Assembly (NCBI RefSeq): GCF_030433895.1
Contig: NZ_JARUXE010000006.1
Coordinates: 90,951-154,950 of the forward strand
DNA from: Arthrobacter sp. PsM3
GTDB taxonomy: Bacteria; Actinomycetota; Actinomycetes; Actinomycetales; Micrococcaceae
Length of the DNA: 64,000 nucleotides
Reading direction: 5' to 3'
Below are positions 24,600-34,004 of the stretch, one piece after another. The translations under genes were made by a program, and so were the position numbers. The notes beneath the pieces are model-generated. The model searched no databases. It worked only from the letters and a program-made list of their open reading frames with translations, and was not told the origin of the DNA. Position 1 is the stretch's first letter; every line of letters begins with the position of its first letter.

Positions 24600-26057
24600 C
24601 TACGACGCCGGGCCGGCACCCACGGTGACGTCTTGAGCCGGCGCCACCGTCTCGGCGGGCACGGTCTCGGCGGGCGCTGTCTCGGCGGTCTCAGCGGCAG
24701 GTGTCTTCCCGCCATTCTTGCGGTAGCGCCAAAGGCCGATACCGACCACGACGGCGGCCAGGGCCAGGGAGAGCAGCAGCGATTCGCGGGTGGTATCCAG
24801 GATGACCATGCCGACCAGCAGCGCCACGATACTGATGATGGCCACCCAGGTCAGGTAGGGGAAGAGCCACATCTTCAGCTGGAGGTCCTTGGCCGCCGCA
24901 CCCATCCGGCGGCGCAGGATCAGCTGCGAGCCGGCGATCACGAGCCAGACGAACAGGGCGATGGCCCCTGAGGTGTTGACCAGGAACAGGAACACGGTGT
25001 CCGGGGCGATGTAGTTCAGTCCCACGGTGACGAAGCCCACCACGGTGGAGGCCAGGACGGCGGCCGCGGGAACACCGCGCTTGGAGATCCGCATCCAGGA
25101 CCGCGGCGCGTCGCCGCGGCGGGAGAGCGAGAACAGCATCCGGCTCGCGGTGTACAGGCCGGAGTTGAGGCAGGACAGCACGGAGGTCAGCACGACGATG
25201 TCCATGATGGTGCCGGCCCCGGGGATGCCGAACAGTTCGATGACGGCAACATACGGGCTCTTGGCCACGGAGGCGGAGTTCCAGGGCAGCAGGGTGACCA
25301 CGACCGCAATGGAGCCGATGTAGAAGACGAGGATGCGCCAGACGGTGGACTTCACGGCCTTCTTGACCGCATCGACCGGGTTTTCGGATTCCCCGGCGGC
25401 GATGGTGGCGATTTCAGCACCAAAGAAGGAGAACACGACCACGAGGATGCCCGCCAGCACGGCGCCCGGCCCGTTGGGCATAAAGCCGCCGTTTTCGAGC
25501 AGGTTGCTCACTCCGGGGGCCGGAACGCCCGGGATGAGGCCCAGGATGGCCGCGACGCCGAAAAGCAGGAACAGCGCGATTGCCGCGACCTTGATGGAGG
25601 CGAACCAGAATTCGAACTCACCGAAGGACTTCACCGAGCCCAGGTTGGTCAGCGTCAGGAGCACCATGAGCAGCAGCGCCCAGACCCACTGGTCGATGCC
25701 GGGCACCCAGCGGTGCATGATCGCCGCGCCCGCCGTCGCCTCGATGCCCAGCACAATGATCCAGAACCAGGCATAAAGCCAGCCGATGCTGAACCCCGCC
25801 CAGCGGCCCAGGGCCTTGTCAGCGTAGGTCGAGAACGAGCCGGTTTCGGGGTTCGCCGCGGCCATCTCGCCAAGCATCCGCATGACCAGGATAACGACGA
25901 GTCCCGCCGCAGCGTAGGCGACCAGGATGCCCGGGCCCGCCTGCTGGATCGCGGCGCCGGAGCCGACAAACAGGCCGGCACCAATCACCCCCGCGATGGC
26001 GATCATGGACAGATGCCTGGGTTTCAGGGACTTGGAGAGCTGCTGGTCAGCCTGCAT
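24600..26057 (-). CDS. amino-acid permease (APC family, GABA/aromatic permease type)
   Basis: The 485-residue protein has twelve predicted membrane helices. It carries APC-family signatures in helix 1 (LKPRHLSMIAIAGVIGAGLFVGSG) and near helix 6 (VVVFSFFGAEIATIAAGESENPVDAVKKA). It is a proton-coupled amino-acid importer of the GabP/AnsP group by sequence style. The C-terminal cytoplasmic tail has PAETxx repeats of unknown role. Start ATG 26057 with AAGGA upstream; the longer frame to 26123 is leader. The substrate cannot be set. Confidence 0.9.
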   Translation of the reverse strand: MQADQQLSKSLKPRHLSMIAIAGVIGAGLFVGSGAAIQQAGPGILVAYAAAGLVVILVMRMLGEMAAANPETGSFSTYADKALGRWAGFSIGWLYAWFWIIVLGIEATAGAAIMHRWVPGIDQWVWALLLMVLLTLTNLGSVKSFGEFEFWFASIKVAAIALFLLFGVAAILGLIPGVPAPGVSNLLENGGFMPNGPGAVLAGILVVVFSFFGAEIATIAAGESENPVDAVKKAVKSTVWRILVFYIGSIAVVVTLLPWNSASVAKSPYVAVIELFGIPGAGTIMDIVVLTSVLSCLNSGLYTASRMLFSLSRRGDAPRSWMRISKRGVPAAAVLASTVVGFVTVGLNYIAPDTVFLFLVNTSGAIALFVWLVIAGSQLILRRRMGAAAKDLQLKMWLFPYLTWVAIISIVALLVGMVILDTTRESLLLSLALAAVVVGIGLWRYRKNGGKTPAAETAETAPAETVPAETVAPAQDVTVGAGPAS

Positions 26058-26312
26058 GAAGCGCCGTCCTTCGTGGATTGTTTGGATCCGCGGTGGATCG
26101 TGAAAACTTGTGTGGCGGACCACATTGACGTCTCACAGTAGACCCGGCAGGGAAGCGTCCGTTCTGTGCAATCCCACAAATGACGGGCCGGCATTGCGGG
26201 CACAGGTCCAGGAAATGGGCGCAGGAGGCAAAGGATGTTGCCTCACAGGCAATTCCGAAATGTGCCTGAAACCACTGCTTCAGGCTCCCGCGGAGCGGGC
26301 CGCCCCTTTGAC

Positions 26313-27092
26313 TCAGTAGTCCGGGTTGCTCGGCACCACCAGGCCGGTCTCGTAGGCGTAGACCACCGCCTGGACCCGGTCACGCAGGTGGAGCTTGCTG
26401 AGGATCCGCCTCACGTGCGTCTTGACGGTGGCTTCGGAAAGGAAGTACCGGTGCGCAATCTCGGCGTTCGAGAGCCCCTCGGCCATCGCCCCGAGCATCT
26501 CGGCCTCGCGCGCGGTGAGGTCCTCCAGCAGCGGATCCTTGGCCGGCCTGGCCCCGGCGGGGGATCCCGGTCCGGCGGCGTCCCCGGACCCGGAAGGCGC
26601 CCACGCCCCGGGCATGCCCCCGGCCCCGCCCGTGCCGGCCCCGTTGCCGGCCCCGTTGCCGCGGACATACTCTTCCAGCAGCCGCCGGGTGACCCGCGGC
26701 GCCACCACTGCGTCCCCGCTCGCCACCACGCGGACGGCGCTGATCAGTTCGGCCGGCGCCACGTCCTTGAGCAGGAAGGCCGAGGCCCCGGCCTGGAGTC
26801 CGGCGAAGGCGTATTCATCCAGGTCGAAGGTGGTGAGGATGATGACCTTGGCGTGGGCGCCGGATGCGGTGATCGCCCGGGTGGCCTCGATCCCGTCCAG
26901 CACCGGCATCCGCACGTCCATCAGCACGACGTCGGGGGCGAGGTCCCGGACCTGGCCCACGGCTTCGCCACCGTCGGAGGCCTCGCCCACAACGCTCAGG
27001 TCATCCTCTCCTTCCAGGATCAGGCGGAAGCCCATCCTCAGGAGCGGCTGGTCGTCCGCCAGCAGGATGCGGATCGGTCCGGTCCCGGTCAT
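26313..27092 (-). CDS. LuxR/NarL-family response regulator
   Basis: About 259 residues. The receiver domain has DDQ at the acidic pocket, VVLMDVRMPV with the phospho-acceptor Asp at about 59, and LLKD with the conserved Lys. The C-terminal LuxR helix-turn-helix is LTAREAEMLGAMAEGLSNAEIA...SEATVKTHVRRILSKL. The two domains are joined by an unusually long Gly/Ala/Pro-rich linker (about 50 residues). AGGGG spaced correctly before ATG 27092 favours this start over the in-frame ATG 27110. Last gene of an operon with its kinase and an ABC transporter. Confidence 0.92.
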   Translation of the reverse strand: MTGTGPIRILLADDQPLLRMGFRLILEGEDDLSVVGEASDGGEAVGQVRDLAPDVVLMDVRMPVLDGIEATRAITASGAHAKVIILTTFDLDEYAFAGLQAGASAFLLKDVAPAELISAVRVVASGDAVVAPRVTRRLLEEYVRGNGAGNGAGTGGAGGMPGAWAPSGSGDAAGPGSPAGARPAKDPLLEDLTAREAEMLGAMAEGLSNAEIAHRYFLSEATVKTHVRRILSKLHLRDRVQAVVYAYETGLVVPSNPDY

Positions 27093-27116
27093 CGGTTCCC
27101 CTTCACTCATGTGCCC

Positions 27117-28433
27117 TCACTTCCCGTTGTCGCCGTTCCAGTGCAACACGGCGTGCACTCGCCAGCCGTGCTCGGCGCTGCGTCCCGCCTCGACGGCGCC
27201 CGCGTAGATGCGGGCCCGCTCCAGCATTCCGGCGAGGCCCTGGCCGGTGCCGACGGACCCCGAATCCCGTGCCCATTCCGCTGCCGCGCCGTCCGAACCT
27301 ACTGAGCCCTTGCCGTCGTCGACGACGTCGATGGTGACCGTGGATCCGTCCCGGACAACCGCCACGTCCACCCGCCCCAGGGAACGGCCGTAACGCAATA
27401 CGTTCGTGAGTGACTCCTGCACGATCCTGTACACCGTCAACTGGAACGCCGCGTCCTCCGGCAGCGACGGTCCGGTGTGCGAATAGTGCAGCGGGAGGCC
27501 CGCGGTGCGGAAACCTTCCAGGAGTTTGCCCAGGTTGTCCCCTGCCACGAGCGGCTCACGCGGAGCCTGCCCGGGAGACGCGTCGTCGCGCAGCACCCCG
27601 AGGACGCGGCGCATATCCGCCAGGGCGGTGCGGCCGGTGCGGGAGAGTTCGCCGAGCACTTCCGCCGCCCGCGCCGGGTCCTTCTTGAGCACGACGGCGG
27701 CCCCGTCCGAAAGGCTGATCATCACCGTGAGGGAATGCGCCACGACGTCGTGCATCTCGCGGGCGATTCGGTTCCGTTCCGTGACTGACGCGAGCCGCCC
27801 TGCCCTCGCTGCCCAGGCTGCAATCTCGTGCTCGTGCGCGCGCCGCTGCCGGACCGAGACGCCGATTCCGGTGGCGATGACATTGGAGAGGGCAATGCTG
27901 ACGCAGGCCGCGATGCTGCTGATCAGCTGGAAGTTCTCCGGGGTGTTCATACCCATGTCCGGCAGCCGCCCGTCCAGCGGGCCGACGGCCAGCCGGACGT
28001 ACAGCAACACCAGCGGCGCTGTGGCCGCCGCGAGGCATCCCAGGGCGAAACGCCGGCTGCGCGCCACCGCCACCGCGTAGAGCGCAAACCACAGCCCGGC
28101 GGAGATGTTGGAGCCCCAGGGGTGCAGCAGGGTCACGCCGGCTTCCAGCGCAGCAACCACGGCTACCACGGGTACCGGATGGCTCCGCCGGAACGACAGC
28201 GCCGCCGCGGCTGCAGCCAGCAGCACGGCCGCCGGCCAGACGCCGTCGTGCACTGATTCCACGGCTGTGGGGATGACCAGGAACAGGTAGCAGGCCACCA
28301 CAACGGCATCCATGGCCCGCGGACGCTGGAACAGGTAGCGCCGGATTCTGCCCCGCCGCCGGGCGGTGATTTCAGCAAAGGACGCGTCAGCCTGGCTGGC
28401 TGGCGCGTCCTTCACAGCAACTGCATCGATCAT
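27117..28433 (-). CDS. sensor histidine kinase (NarL-partner, HisKA_3 type)
   Basis: A 438-residue membrane protein with about five to six helices in the N-terminal half. The HisKA_3 box ERNIAREMHDVVAHSL-like segment has the phospho-accepting His at about residue 228. The HATPase domain has QESLTNVLRYGR (N box) and DVVDDGKG plus GTGQGLAGMLERARIYAG (G boxes). It probably autophosphorylates and signals to the response regulator encoded next. It follows the ABC permease gene by 30 bases. The signal is unknown, but this arrangement often senses envelope stress or antibiotics and controls the linked transporter. Confidence 0.92.
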   Translation of the reverse strand: MIDAVAVKDAPASQADASFAEITARRRGRIRRYLFQRPRAMDAVVVACYLFLVIPTAVESVHDGVWPAAVLLAAAAAALSFRRSHPVPVVAVVAALEAGVTLLHPWGSNISAGLWFALYAVAVARSRRFALGCLAAATAPLVLLYVRLAVGPLDGRLPDMGMNTPENFQLISSIAACVSIALSNVIATGIGVSVRQRRAHEHEIAAWAARAGRLASVTERNRIAREMHDVVAHSLTVMISLSDGAAVVLKKDPARAAEVLGELSRTGRTALADMRRVLGVLRDDASPGQAPREPLVAGDNLGKLLEGFRTAGLPLHYSHTGPSLPEDAAFQLTVYRIVQESLTNVLRYGRSLGRVDVAVVRDGSTVTIDVVDDGKGSVGSDGAAAEWARDSGSVGTGQGLAGMLERARIYAGAVEAGRSAEHGWRVHAVLHWNGDNGK

Positions 28434-28463
28434 GCTCTGAGCCTAGACGGTGAGTCCGCGGGC

Positions 28464-29354
28464 CTAGACGTCCCGCTTTTTCAGCAGCACGGCGGCCAGG
28501 ACCACCGGGATAACTACCCAGGCGCCCAGCACCAGGGCGGCCTGCCAGGCTTCCAGGGTGTCCGGGACGTGCTGCACAGCTGTCATCGGGTCGACCGTGT
28601 TGCCGGGCAGGTACTTGCGGGCCTGGACGAAGAAATCGCCCGGAATCAGCTGGAAGGCGATCGGTGCCACGAAGAACAGCCCGACCAGGCTCATGATGCC
28701 GCCGGCTGAGTTGCGGATGAGCGAGCCCAGGGCCATGCCGATCGCGGCAACGGCCGCGACGTAGAGGCTGTTGACGAGCAGCATCTTGACCGACTGCGAG
28801 CTGGAGAGGTCCAGCTTGAGGCCGTAGTTGTCCAGGATCGGCAGCGACACCAGGCCGGCCAGAAATACGGAGGCTGCGGTGAGGACGAACGCCGTCACCA
28901 TGACCACGAGCAGTTTGGCGGCGAACGCCGGGATCCGCTTCGGGACGGCCGCGAAGGTGGAGCGGGCCATGCCCGTGGTGAACTCGGAACTCATCAGCAG
29001 CACACCAAGGGAGCCTAGGATCAACTGGGCGAACGCGATGCCGGAGGTGGGAACGCCGACGGCGAGGTCCCCGCCCTGGGCGGCGAAGGCAGCGGCCGCC
29101 TGCGGATCTCTGGACGCCGCCTCGGAGAACTGTCCCGTTCCCCAGGCGGAGAGGGCGCCGAAGCCCACGACGACGAGGACGGTGCAGCCGAGCAGGATCA
29201 GGGTGGACAGGAGGGTGCGGAACTTGATGAATTCCGAATTCAGCACGCGCAGGAAGCTGGGCCCCGGGCCGGTGCTGGTTCCCGGCAACGTGCCGGCGGT
29301 GTGGCCGGCGGCGTGCGTGCCGCGGCGGGAGGGATCAAGGGTGGTGGAGCTCAT
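28464..29354 (-). CDS. ABC transporter permease (ABC-2 type)
   Basis: The 296-residue protein has a Gly/Ser/Thr-rich cytoplasmic N-terminus and about six membrane helices. The segments EFIKFRTLLSTLILLG and LILGSLGVLLMSSEFTTGMARSTFAAVPKR are typical of ABC-2 permeases of the bacitracin/lantibiotic exporter type (the EFTTG motif before the loop). It forms a complex with the ATPase encoded directly upstream (three bases between genes). Position between ATPase and kinase suggests self-regulated export. Confidence 0.9.
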   Translation of the reverse strand: MSSTTLDPSRRGTHAAGHTAGTLPGTSTGPGPSFLRVLNSEFIKFRTLLSTLILLGCTVLVVVGFGALSAWGTGQFSEAASRDPQAAAAFAAQGGDLAVGVPTSGIAFAQLILGSLGVLLMSSEFTTGMARSTFAAVPKRIPAFAAKLLVVMVTAFVLTAASVFLAGLVSLPILDNYGLKLDLSSSQSVKMLLVNSLYVAAVAAIGMALGSLIRNSAGGIMSLVGLFFVAPIAFQLIPGDFFVQARKYLPGNTVDPMTAVQHVPDTLEAWQAALVLGAWVVIPVVLAAVLLKKRDV

Positions 29355-29357
29355 GGC

Positions 29358-30302
29358 TTAGTTGCCTCCGGACTGGACGGGGGCGGCGGCGCCCGTGGCG
29401 ATCAGCGAGTGGTATTCGACCTCATCCTTGGTCAGTTCCATGTAGGCCTCCTCAAGGCTGGCCTGAAGCGGGGTGAGTTCGTAGATCATGACGTGGCCGT
29501 CCAGGGCTGCGCGGGCAATCCGGCGCGGGTCCAGGCCCGTGACCTCGAGCAGTTCATTGTCCTGCAGTTCCACGGAGACGCCGTCGCCGGCGAGCAGGTG
29601 CATCAGCTGGTCCGGCTGGTCGGTGCGGACGCGGGTGCGGATCCGGCCCTTGCCGTTGATGATGTCCTGGATCGGCGCGTCGGCGATGATCCTGCCGCGG
29701 CCGATCACGATCAGGTGGTCCGCGGTGACGGCCATTTCGCTCATCAGGTGGCTGGAGAGGAACACGGTGCGGCCCTCGGACGCCAGATGCCTGACGAGAT
29801 TGCGGACCCAGACAACACCCTCGGGATCCAGGCCGTTGACCGGCTCGTCCAGGATGACGGTCTGCGGGTCGCCCAGGAGCGCGGCGGCGATGCCGAGCCG
29901 CTGTCCCATGCCGAGCGAGAAGCCGCCGACCTTCTTTTTGGCCACATCGGCCAGGCCCGTCATTTCGATGACTTCGTGCACGCGTCGCTTGGGAATGCTG
30001 TGGGTGGCGGCCATTGCCAGGAGGTGGTTGTAGGCCGAGCGGCTCGTGTGGACTGCCTTGGCGTCGAGCAGCGCGCCGACGTCGCGCAGCGGGGCGGCGT
30101 GCTGGGCGAACGGGGTGCCGTTGACGGTGACGGTGCCCGACGTCGGCCGGTCCAGCCCCATGATCATGCGCATGGTGGTGGACTTGCCGGCTCCGTTCGG
30201 GCCCAGGAAGCCGGTGACCCGGCCGGCTTCGACGGTGAAGTTGACCCCGGCGACGGCGGTCTTGTCGCCGTAGACTTTGGTCAGGCCTCGTGCTTCGATC
30301 AT
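29358..30302 (-). CDS. ABC transporter ATP-binding protein
   Basis: A 314-residue ATPase with Walker A GPNGAGKST, the ABC signature LGMGQRLGIA (variant of LSGGQ), Walker B VILDEPVNGLDPEG, and the switch His in FLSSHLMSEM. The C-terminal extension of about 90 residues (IRTRVRTDQPDQLMHLLAGDGVSVELQD) is typical of bacitracin-type transporters (BcrA-like). First gene of a four-gene operon with permease, histidine kinase and response regulator. Its upstream region carries three 11-bp-spaced TCAGGG repeats. Confidence 0.95.
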   Translation of the reverse strand: MIEARGLTKVYGDKTAVAGVNFTVEAGRVTGFLGPNGAGKSTTMRMIMGLDRPTSGTVTVNGTPFAQHAAPLRDVGALLDAKAVHTSRSAYNHLLAMAATHSIPKRRVHEVIEMTGLADVAKKKVGGFSLGMGQRLGIAAALLGDPQTVILDEPVNGLDPEGVVWVRNLVRHLASEGRTVFLSSHLMSEMAVTADHLIVIGRGRIIADAPIQDIINGKGRIRTRVRTDQPDQLMHLLAGDGVSVELQDNELLEVTGLDPRRIARAALDGHVMIYELTPLQASLEEAYMELTKDEVEYHSLIATGAAAPVQSGGN

Positions 30303-30377
30303 GGAAGCGTTCCTTTAGCTAGCGGTGGGTTGGCGTACACACCACGCTACCGAGCCGGAGACCTAAATTCGCCGGTC

Positions 30378-30405
30378 TCAGGGATGATTCAGGGTCGGTT
30401 CAGGG
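30378..30405 (-). promoter_or_regulatory. three TCAGGG direct repeats with 11-bp period
   Basis: TCAGGG occurs at 30378-30383, 30389-30394 and 30400-30405, exactly one DNA turn apart, 76 bases upstream of the ABC-ATPase start. Direct repeats with 11-bp spacing are characteristic of winged-helix (OmpR/PhoB or SARP type) regulators rather than NarL-type regulators, which prefer inverted sites. Confidence 0.5.
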
Positions 30406-30433
30406 TAGTCCGGGAGGATGACGGGGCGGGCTG

Positions 30434-31930
30434 TCAGGATGCCGGCGAGTAGTAGGTCAGGGCGCCGGGCAGGACTGAGAATTCCACGCCGCGCACCCCC
30501 GGCATGACTTCGCCGTCCACCGCGAGGACCATCGTCGTGTCCCCCGGTTCGACCCGGATACCCCTGGCTTCACTGAGGTGCGTGATCCCGGAGGTGGCGA
30601 CGGTCCCGGTCAGCACGGACCACAGCAGCCGGAGCCGGGCGAAGGATTCGTCTGCGGTGATCATCCTGAGGTCGAGGACACCGTCGTCCAGGACCGGCCG
30701 GACCAGGGGGGCGTGGTCGCGGGGGTAGTAGCGGCCGCGACCGATGTAGAGGATCCAGAGTTTGTGCCGCACGCCGTCGACGACCAGGGTGGTGGGCGTC
30801 CCCGCGGCGAAGGTCCGGAACATGGCGACCACGCCGGCCAGGGGTTTGCCGAGGGCCGGCTGGAGCAGTTCGCGCCGGCGGACCAGGTTGGGGTAGAGGC
30901 CGATGCTGGCGGTGTTCAGCATGGTCAACTGCACCTGCTCGGGCCTGCCGGGAAGGCCGCGTTCCACGGCCACCCGGCCCAGATCCGCCCGCGCCGCCTC
31001 GCCGCGGGAGGCGGCTGCAACGGCGGCCGTGAGGGTGGGGGTCCCGGCGTCGCGGGCGAAATGGTTGAGCGTTCCCCCCGGGAGGACCAGGAGCGGGAGG
31101 GAATGTTCGACGGCGGCCGCTGCCGCCGTGCCGACCGTTCCGTCCCCGCCCCACACACCCAGGGCCACGACTCCGGGCCGGCTGGCGACCCGCGAGATCC
31201 CCGCTGCAAGATCCTCATCCTGGCCAAATTCCTGTATATACGCCTTGGGGAATACCTTTTGGAGGGCCGCTGCGGTCTCTTCCGCATACGATCCGCCCAG
31301 GGTGTTGACCGCGATCCCCAGGCCCTCGCCCTCCGGGAGCTCCGCGGCCTTCACGGCGGTCCGCCGGACCTCGGGGTAGGGCGGCCGGACCGGCCACCAT
31401 TTCCGCGTCATCAGGGCCGCCCCGGCCCCGATCGCCGATCCAAAGACAACATCGGAGGGCCAGTGCGCGCCGGTGTGGACCCGGGAGTAGGCCACGCCCG
31501 CTGCGAGGGGGGCCAGCGCGGCGCCGAGCGCCGGCCGCACGAGGCCCACCCCGAGGGTGAACGCCACGGCCGAGGCGGAGTGCCCCGAGGGCATCGAGGA
31601 GCTTGTGGGCTGGGGATGGACAAACCGGAAGGCCGGCAGGTTCTCCGGCAGCGGGCGGGCGCGAGGCAGCAGCGTCTTGAAGCCCACATTCGTCACCGCA
31701 GAGGCCACGGCCTGGGCCAGCACCCCGTGGAGGGCGGCCCGCCGTGTCCGCCCGGGGAAGAATGCCATCCCGGCGGCGATGCCGAACCAGAGCTTGCCCT
31801 TGTTCGCCGCGGCGGAAAGCCGCCGGAAGAACTCGTCATGGTGGCCCCCGGGGAAGTCGGAAATGGCGCGTACAAGTTTCCGGTCCAGCTTCCCCAGCCG
31901 TCGCGGCGCTTTCCTCAGCATGCTGCGCAT
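30434..31930 (-). CDS. PAP2 phosphatase fused to diacylglycerol-kinase domain
   Basis: A 498-residue two-domain protein. The N-terminal membrane half (residues about 20-165) has the type-2 phosphatidic-acid phosphatase motifs KTLLPRARP, PSGHSAS and SRVHTGAHWPSD. The C-terminal half is a lipid kinase catalytic domain with GGDGTVGTAAAA and LPGGTLNHFARD, and ends in DAGK-type strands. One polypeptide could therefore both dephosphorylate and phosphorylate lipid intermediates such as phosphatidate or polyprenyl phosphates. Which reaction dominates is not predictable. It is monocistronic, upstream of the ABC operon and on the same strand. Confidence 0.92.
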   Translation of the reverse strand: MRSMLRKAPRRLGKLDRKLVRAISDFPGGHHDEFFRRLSAAANKGKLWFGIAAGMAFFPGRTRRAALHGVLAQAVASAVTNVGFKTLLPRARPLPENLPAFRFVHPQPTSSSMPSGHSASAVAFTLGVGLVRPALGAALAPLAAGVAYSRVHTGAHWPSDVVFGSAIGAGAALMTRKWWPVRPPYPEVRRTAVKAAELPEGEGLGIAVNTLGGSYAEETAAALQKVFPKAYIQEFGQDEDLAAGISRVASRPGVVALGVWGGDGTVGTAAAAAVEHSLPLLVLPGGTLNHFARDAGTPTLTAAVAAASRGEAARADLGRVAVERGLPGRPEQVQLTMLNTASIGLYPNLVRRRELLQPALGKPLAGVVAMFRTFAAGTPTTLVVDGVRHKLWILYIGRGRYYPRDHAPLVRPVLDDGVLDLRMITADESFARLRLLWSVLTGTVATSGITHLSEARGIRVEPGDTTMVLAVDGEVMPGVRGVEFSVLPGALTYYSPAS

Positions 31931-31976
31931 CCGACCACCTTACTGCCAGGGCGGGCCGGAAACATACGCCGGAAGC

Positions 31977-33164
31977 CTAGCCGGCGCGCAATGGTTTCGC
32001 GGCGCCGGCGAGCAGCAGTGCACCAAGAATGGGAAGCATGATGGTCAGCAGCGCCACCCGGATTCCCACGAGGTCGCCGAGGTAGCCCAGCAGCGGCGGC
32101 CCGGCCAGGAAGGCGATGTACCCGATCGTGGAGACGACCGACACGCGGGCGGCGGCGTATCTGGGATCGTCAGCCGCGGCCGACATGCCCATCGGGAACG
32201 CGAGGGCAGCCCCGGCTCCCCAGAGCACCGCGCCGGCCGTGGCCAACCAGAGGTTGCCTGCCAGCACGAAGAGCCCCAGCCCGGCCGCGGCGGCGGCCAT
32301 GCTGGCACGGAGCACCGCCACCCGGCCGTAGACGTCGATCGCCCGCCCGCCGAAGAAACGCACCGCGGTCATGGCCAGGACAAAGACCGCAAACAGCAGC
32401 GCACCGGTGGATTCCGAGGCCTCCAGTCCGTCGACGGCGGCTTTCGCGATCCAGTCATTGCCGGCGCCCTCGGTGAGGGTAGCCCCCAACACCACCACGC
32501 CAATCAGCAGCGTCCGCCCGTCCCGCCAGGCCGAGCGGACCTTGGGTTCCTTCGGCTCCCCGGCTTGCGGCGCGGGTGCCGGGGTGTGCGGCAGGAAATA
32601 GCGCGGGGCAAAGAGTGTCAGCACGGCGACGACGGCGGCGATCACCAGCAAGTGCGCCGGGAGGCCGACCCCGAGTCCCGCCAGGCCGGCGCCAATCAGG
32701 GCGCCCAGGAACGCGCCGCCACTGAAAGCGGCGTGGAACTGCGGCATGATGGTGCGCCCGAGCTGGTGTTCGACGTCGGCGCCTTCGATGTTCTGGGACA
32801 CATCCCAGAGCCCGACTCCCATGCCGAAGAAGAACAGGGCAATGGCCGTTCCCGGAACGGACTCCGCCAGCAGCGCCAGCGAGACACCGACGCCGGCCAC
32901 GGCGGCGAGGAGGCCGGCGCCCCGCACCGCGTTGGCCGTCCCGATCCGTCCCACCACGGCACCGGCGGTGGGCAGCGCGATCAGGGACCCTGCCGCCACG
33001 CACAGCAGCAGGGTTCCCATCTGCCCCGAGGAGATGTGCAGGATGTCCGTCACCGCGGGGATGCGGGCGGCCCAACTGGCGAACACGAGCCCGTTGATCC
33101 CAAAAATCAGGAAGGTCGCCGCGGCAGCGGCCTTGAGCTGCGGACGGGTTGCTGTCTTGGTCAT
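31977..33164 (-). CDS. MFS transporter (YbjJ/fucose-permease-like)
   Basis: From ATG 33164 (MTKTATRPQLKAAAAATFLIFGING) the protein has 395 residues and twelve membrane helices. Features include LVFASWAARIPAVTDILHIS after helix 1 and the MFS loop motif region around GAVVGRIGTAN. The sequence style is close to the YbjJ/FucP-like branch, so a sugar or sugar-derivative substrate is plausible. ATGA overlap (33161-33164) with the end of the DeoR-type gene couples their translation. The long frame to 33539 runs through the DeoR gene and is not used. Confidence 0.9.
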   Translation of the reverse strand: MTKTATRPQLKAAAAATFLIFGINGLVFASWAARIPAVTDILHISSGQMGTLLLCVAAGSLIALPTAGAVVGRIGTANAVRGAGLLAAVAGVGVSLALLAESVPGTAIALFFFGMGVGLWDVSQNIEGADVEHQLGRTIMPQFHAAFSGGAFLGALIGAGLAGLGVGLPAHLLVIAAVVAVLTLFAPRYFLPHTPAPAPQAGEPKEPKVRSAWRDGRTLLIGVVVLGATLTEGAGNDWIAKAAVDGLEASESTGALLFAVFVLAMTAVRFFGGRAIDVYGRVAVLRASMAAAAAGLGLFVLAGNLWLATAGAVLWGAGAALAFPMGMSAAADDPRYAAARVSVVSTIGYIAFLAGPPLLGYLGDLVGIRVALLTIMLPILGALLLAGAAKPLRAG

Positions 33165-33934
33165 ACGATCACTGCTTCCACCGAGTGTTGGGCGAGCTGG
33201 GCAAGCTCTTCGGGACTGAAATGCCGGTCCGTCACGAGCACGTCCACGGCATCGAGGGACGCGACGAGCGCGACGGCACTGGCGTTCCATTTGCTGCCGG
33301 AGCAGGCGACTATTACCCGGCCCGCGGATTCCAGTCCGGCGCGTTTCACGGCCGCATCGTCCAGGTCGTGGGCCAGCAGTCCGTCCCGGAGGTTCAGGGC
33401 GCAGGGCGTGACCACGGCCGTATCGAACCGCAGGGAACGGATGTTGGATTCCGTCATGGGCCCGCGGAAGGACTGTTCCCCGGCGATCAGGCTCCCCCCG
33501 GGCAACAGGAGTTCGGGCCGCCGGCCGGCGGCCGGGCAACCTTCGGCCAGTACGTTGACGGCCCGCAACGACATCGGCATCAGGGTCAACTCCCGGTGCC
33601 GCAACTGGCGGGCCACCTCGGTGGCCGTGGTGCCGCTGTCCAGCCAGACATGCCCGCGGTCCTCGAGCAGGGCGGCAACGCCCGTTGCGATCCGCACCTT
33701 CACGGTGTGGTCTTCGAGTTCGCGCTGCCCGTACTCGGGGTTCCCGCCGCGCAGCACGAGGCTGCGGGCGCCGCCGTGGACCCGTCTGAGGACGCCGTGG
33801 AGTTCCAGGACATCAAGGTCGCGCCGGATCGTGGCACCCGAGGCGCCGCATTCGGTCGCGAGCTCGTCTACCGTCACATGCTCCCGATGGCGCAGCAGGT
33901 CACCAATGCGCCGGTGTCGCTCCTCAGTACTCAT
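33161..33934 (-). CDS. DeoR/GlpR-family transcriptional regulator
   Basis: A 257-residue protein with an N-terminal DeoR winged helix (ERHRRIGDLLRHREHVTVDELATECGASGATIRRDLDVLELHGVLRRVHGGA) and a C-terminal DeoR effector domain (WLDSGTTATEVARQL, LLLPGGSL, CSGSKWN). Such repressors sense phosphorylated sugars. The next gene, overlapping by four bases, is an MFS transporter, so the pair probably controls uptake of one sugar. The start is ATG 33934; a TTG two codons upstream is possible. The AT-rich dyad upstream (TGATCATTTAATCATT at about 33955-33970) is a candidate operator. Confidence 0.92.
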   Translation of the reverse strand: MSTEERHRRIGDLLRHREHVTVDELATECGASGATIRRDLDVLELHGVLRRVHGGARSLVLRGGNPEYGQRELEDHTVKVRIATGVAALLEDRGHVWLDSGTTATEVARQLRHRELTLMPMSLRAVNVLAEGCPAAGRRPELLLPGGSLIAGEQSFRGPMTESNIRSLRFDTAVVTPCALNLRDGLLAHDLDDAAVKRAGLESAGRVIVACSGSKWNASAVALVASLDAVDVLVTDRHFSPEELAQLAQHSVEAVIV

Positions 33935-34004
33935 GTACAAATGCTAAAGGCAGGTGATCATTTAATCATTTCCTGCGCAAATGTGGCCCGCCGGCAGAGC
34001 AGAC

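Noticed and set aside
26235..27305. 356-codon forward frame opposite the response regulator
   Set aside because: Antisense shadow of a clear NarL-type regulator.
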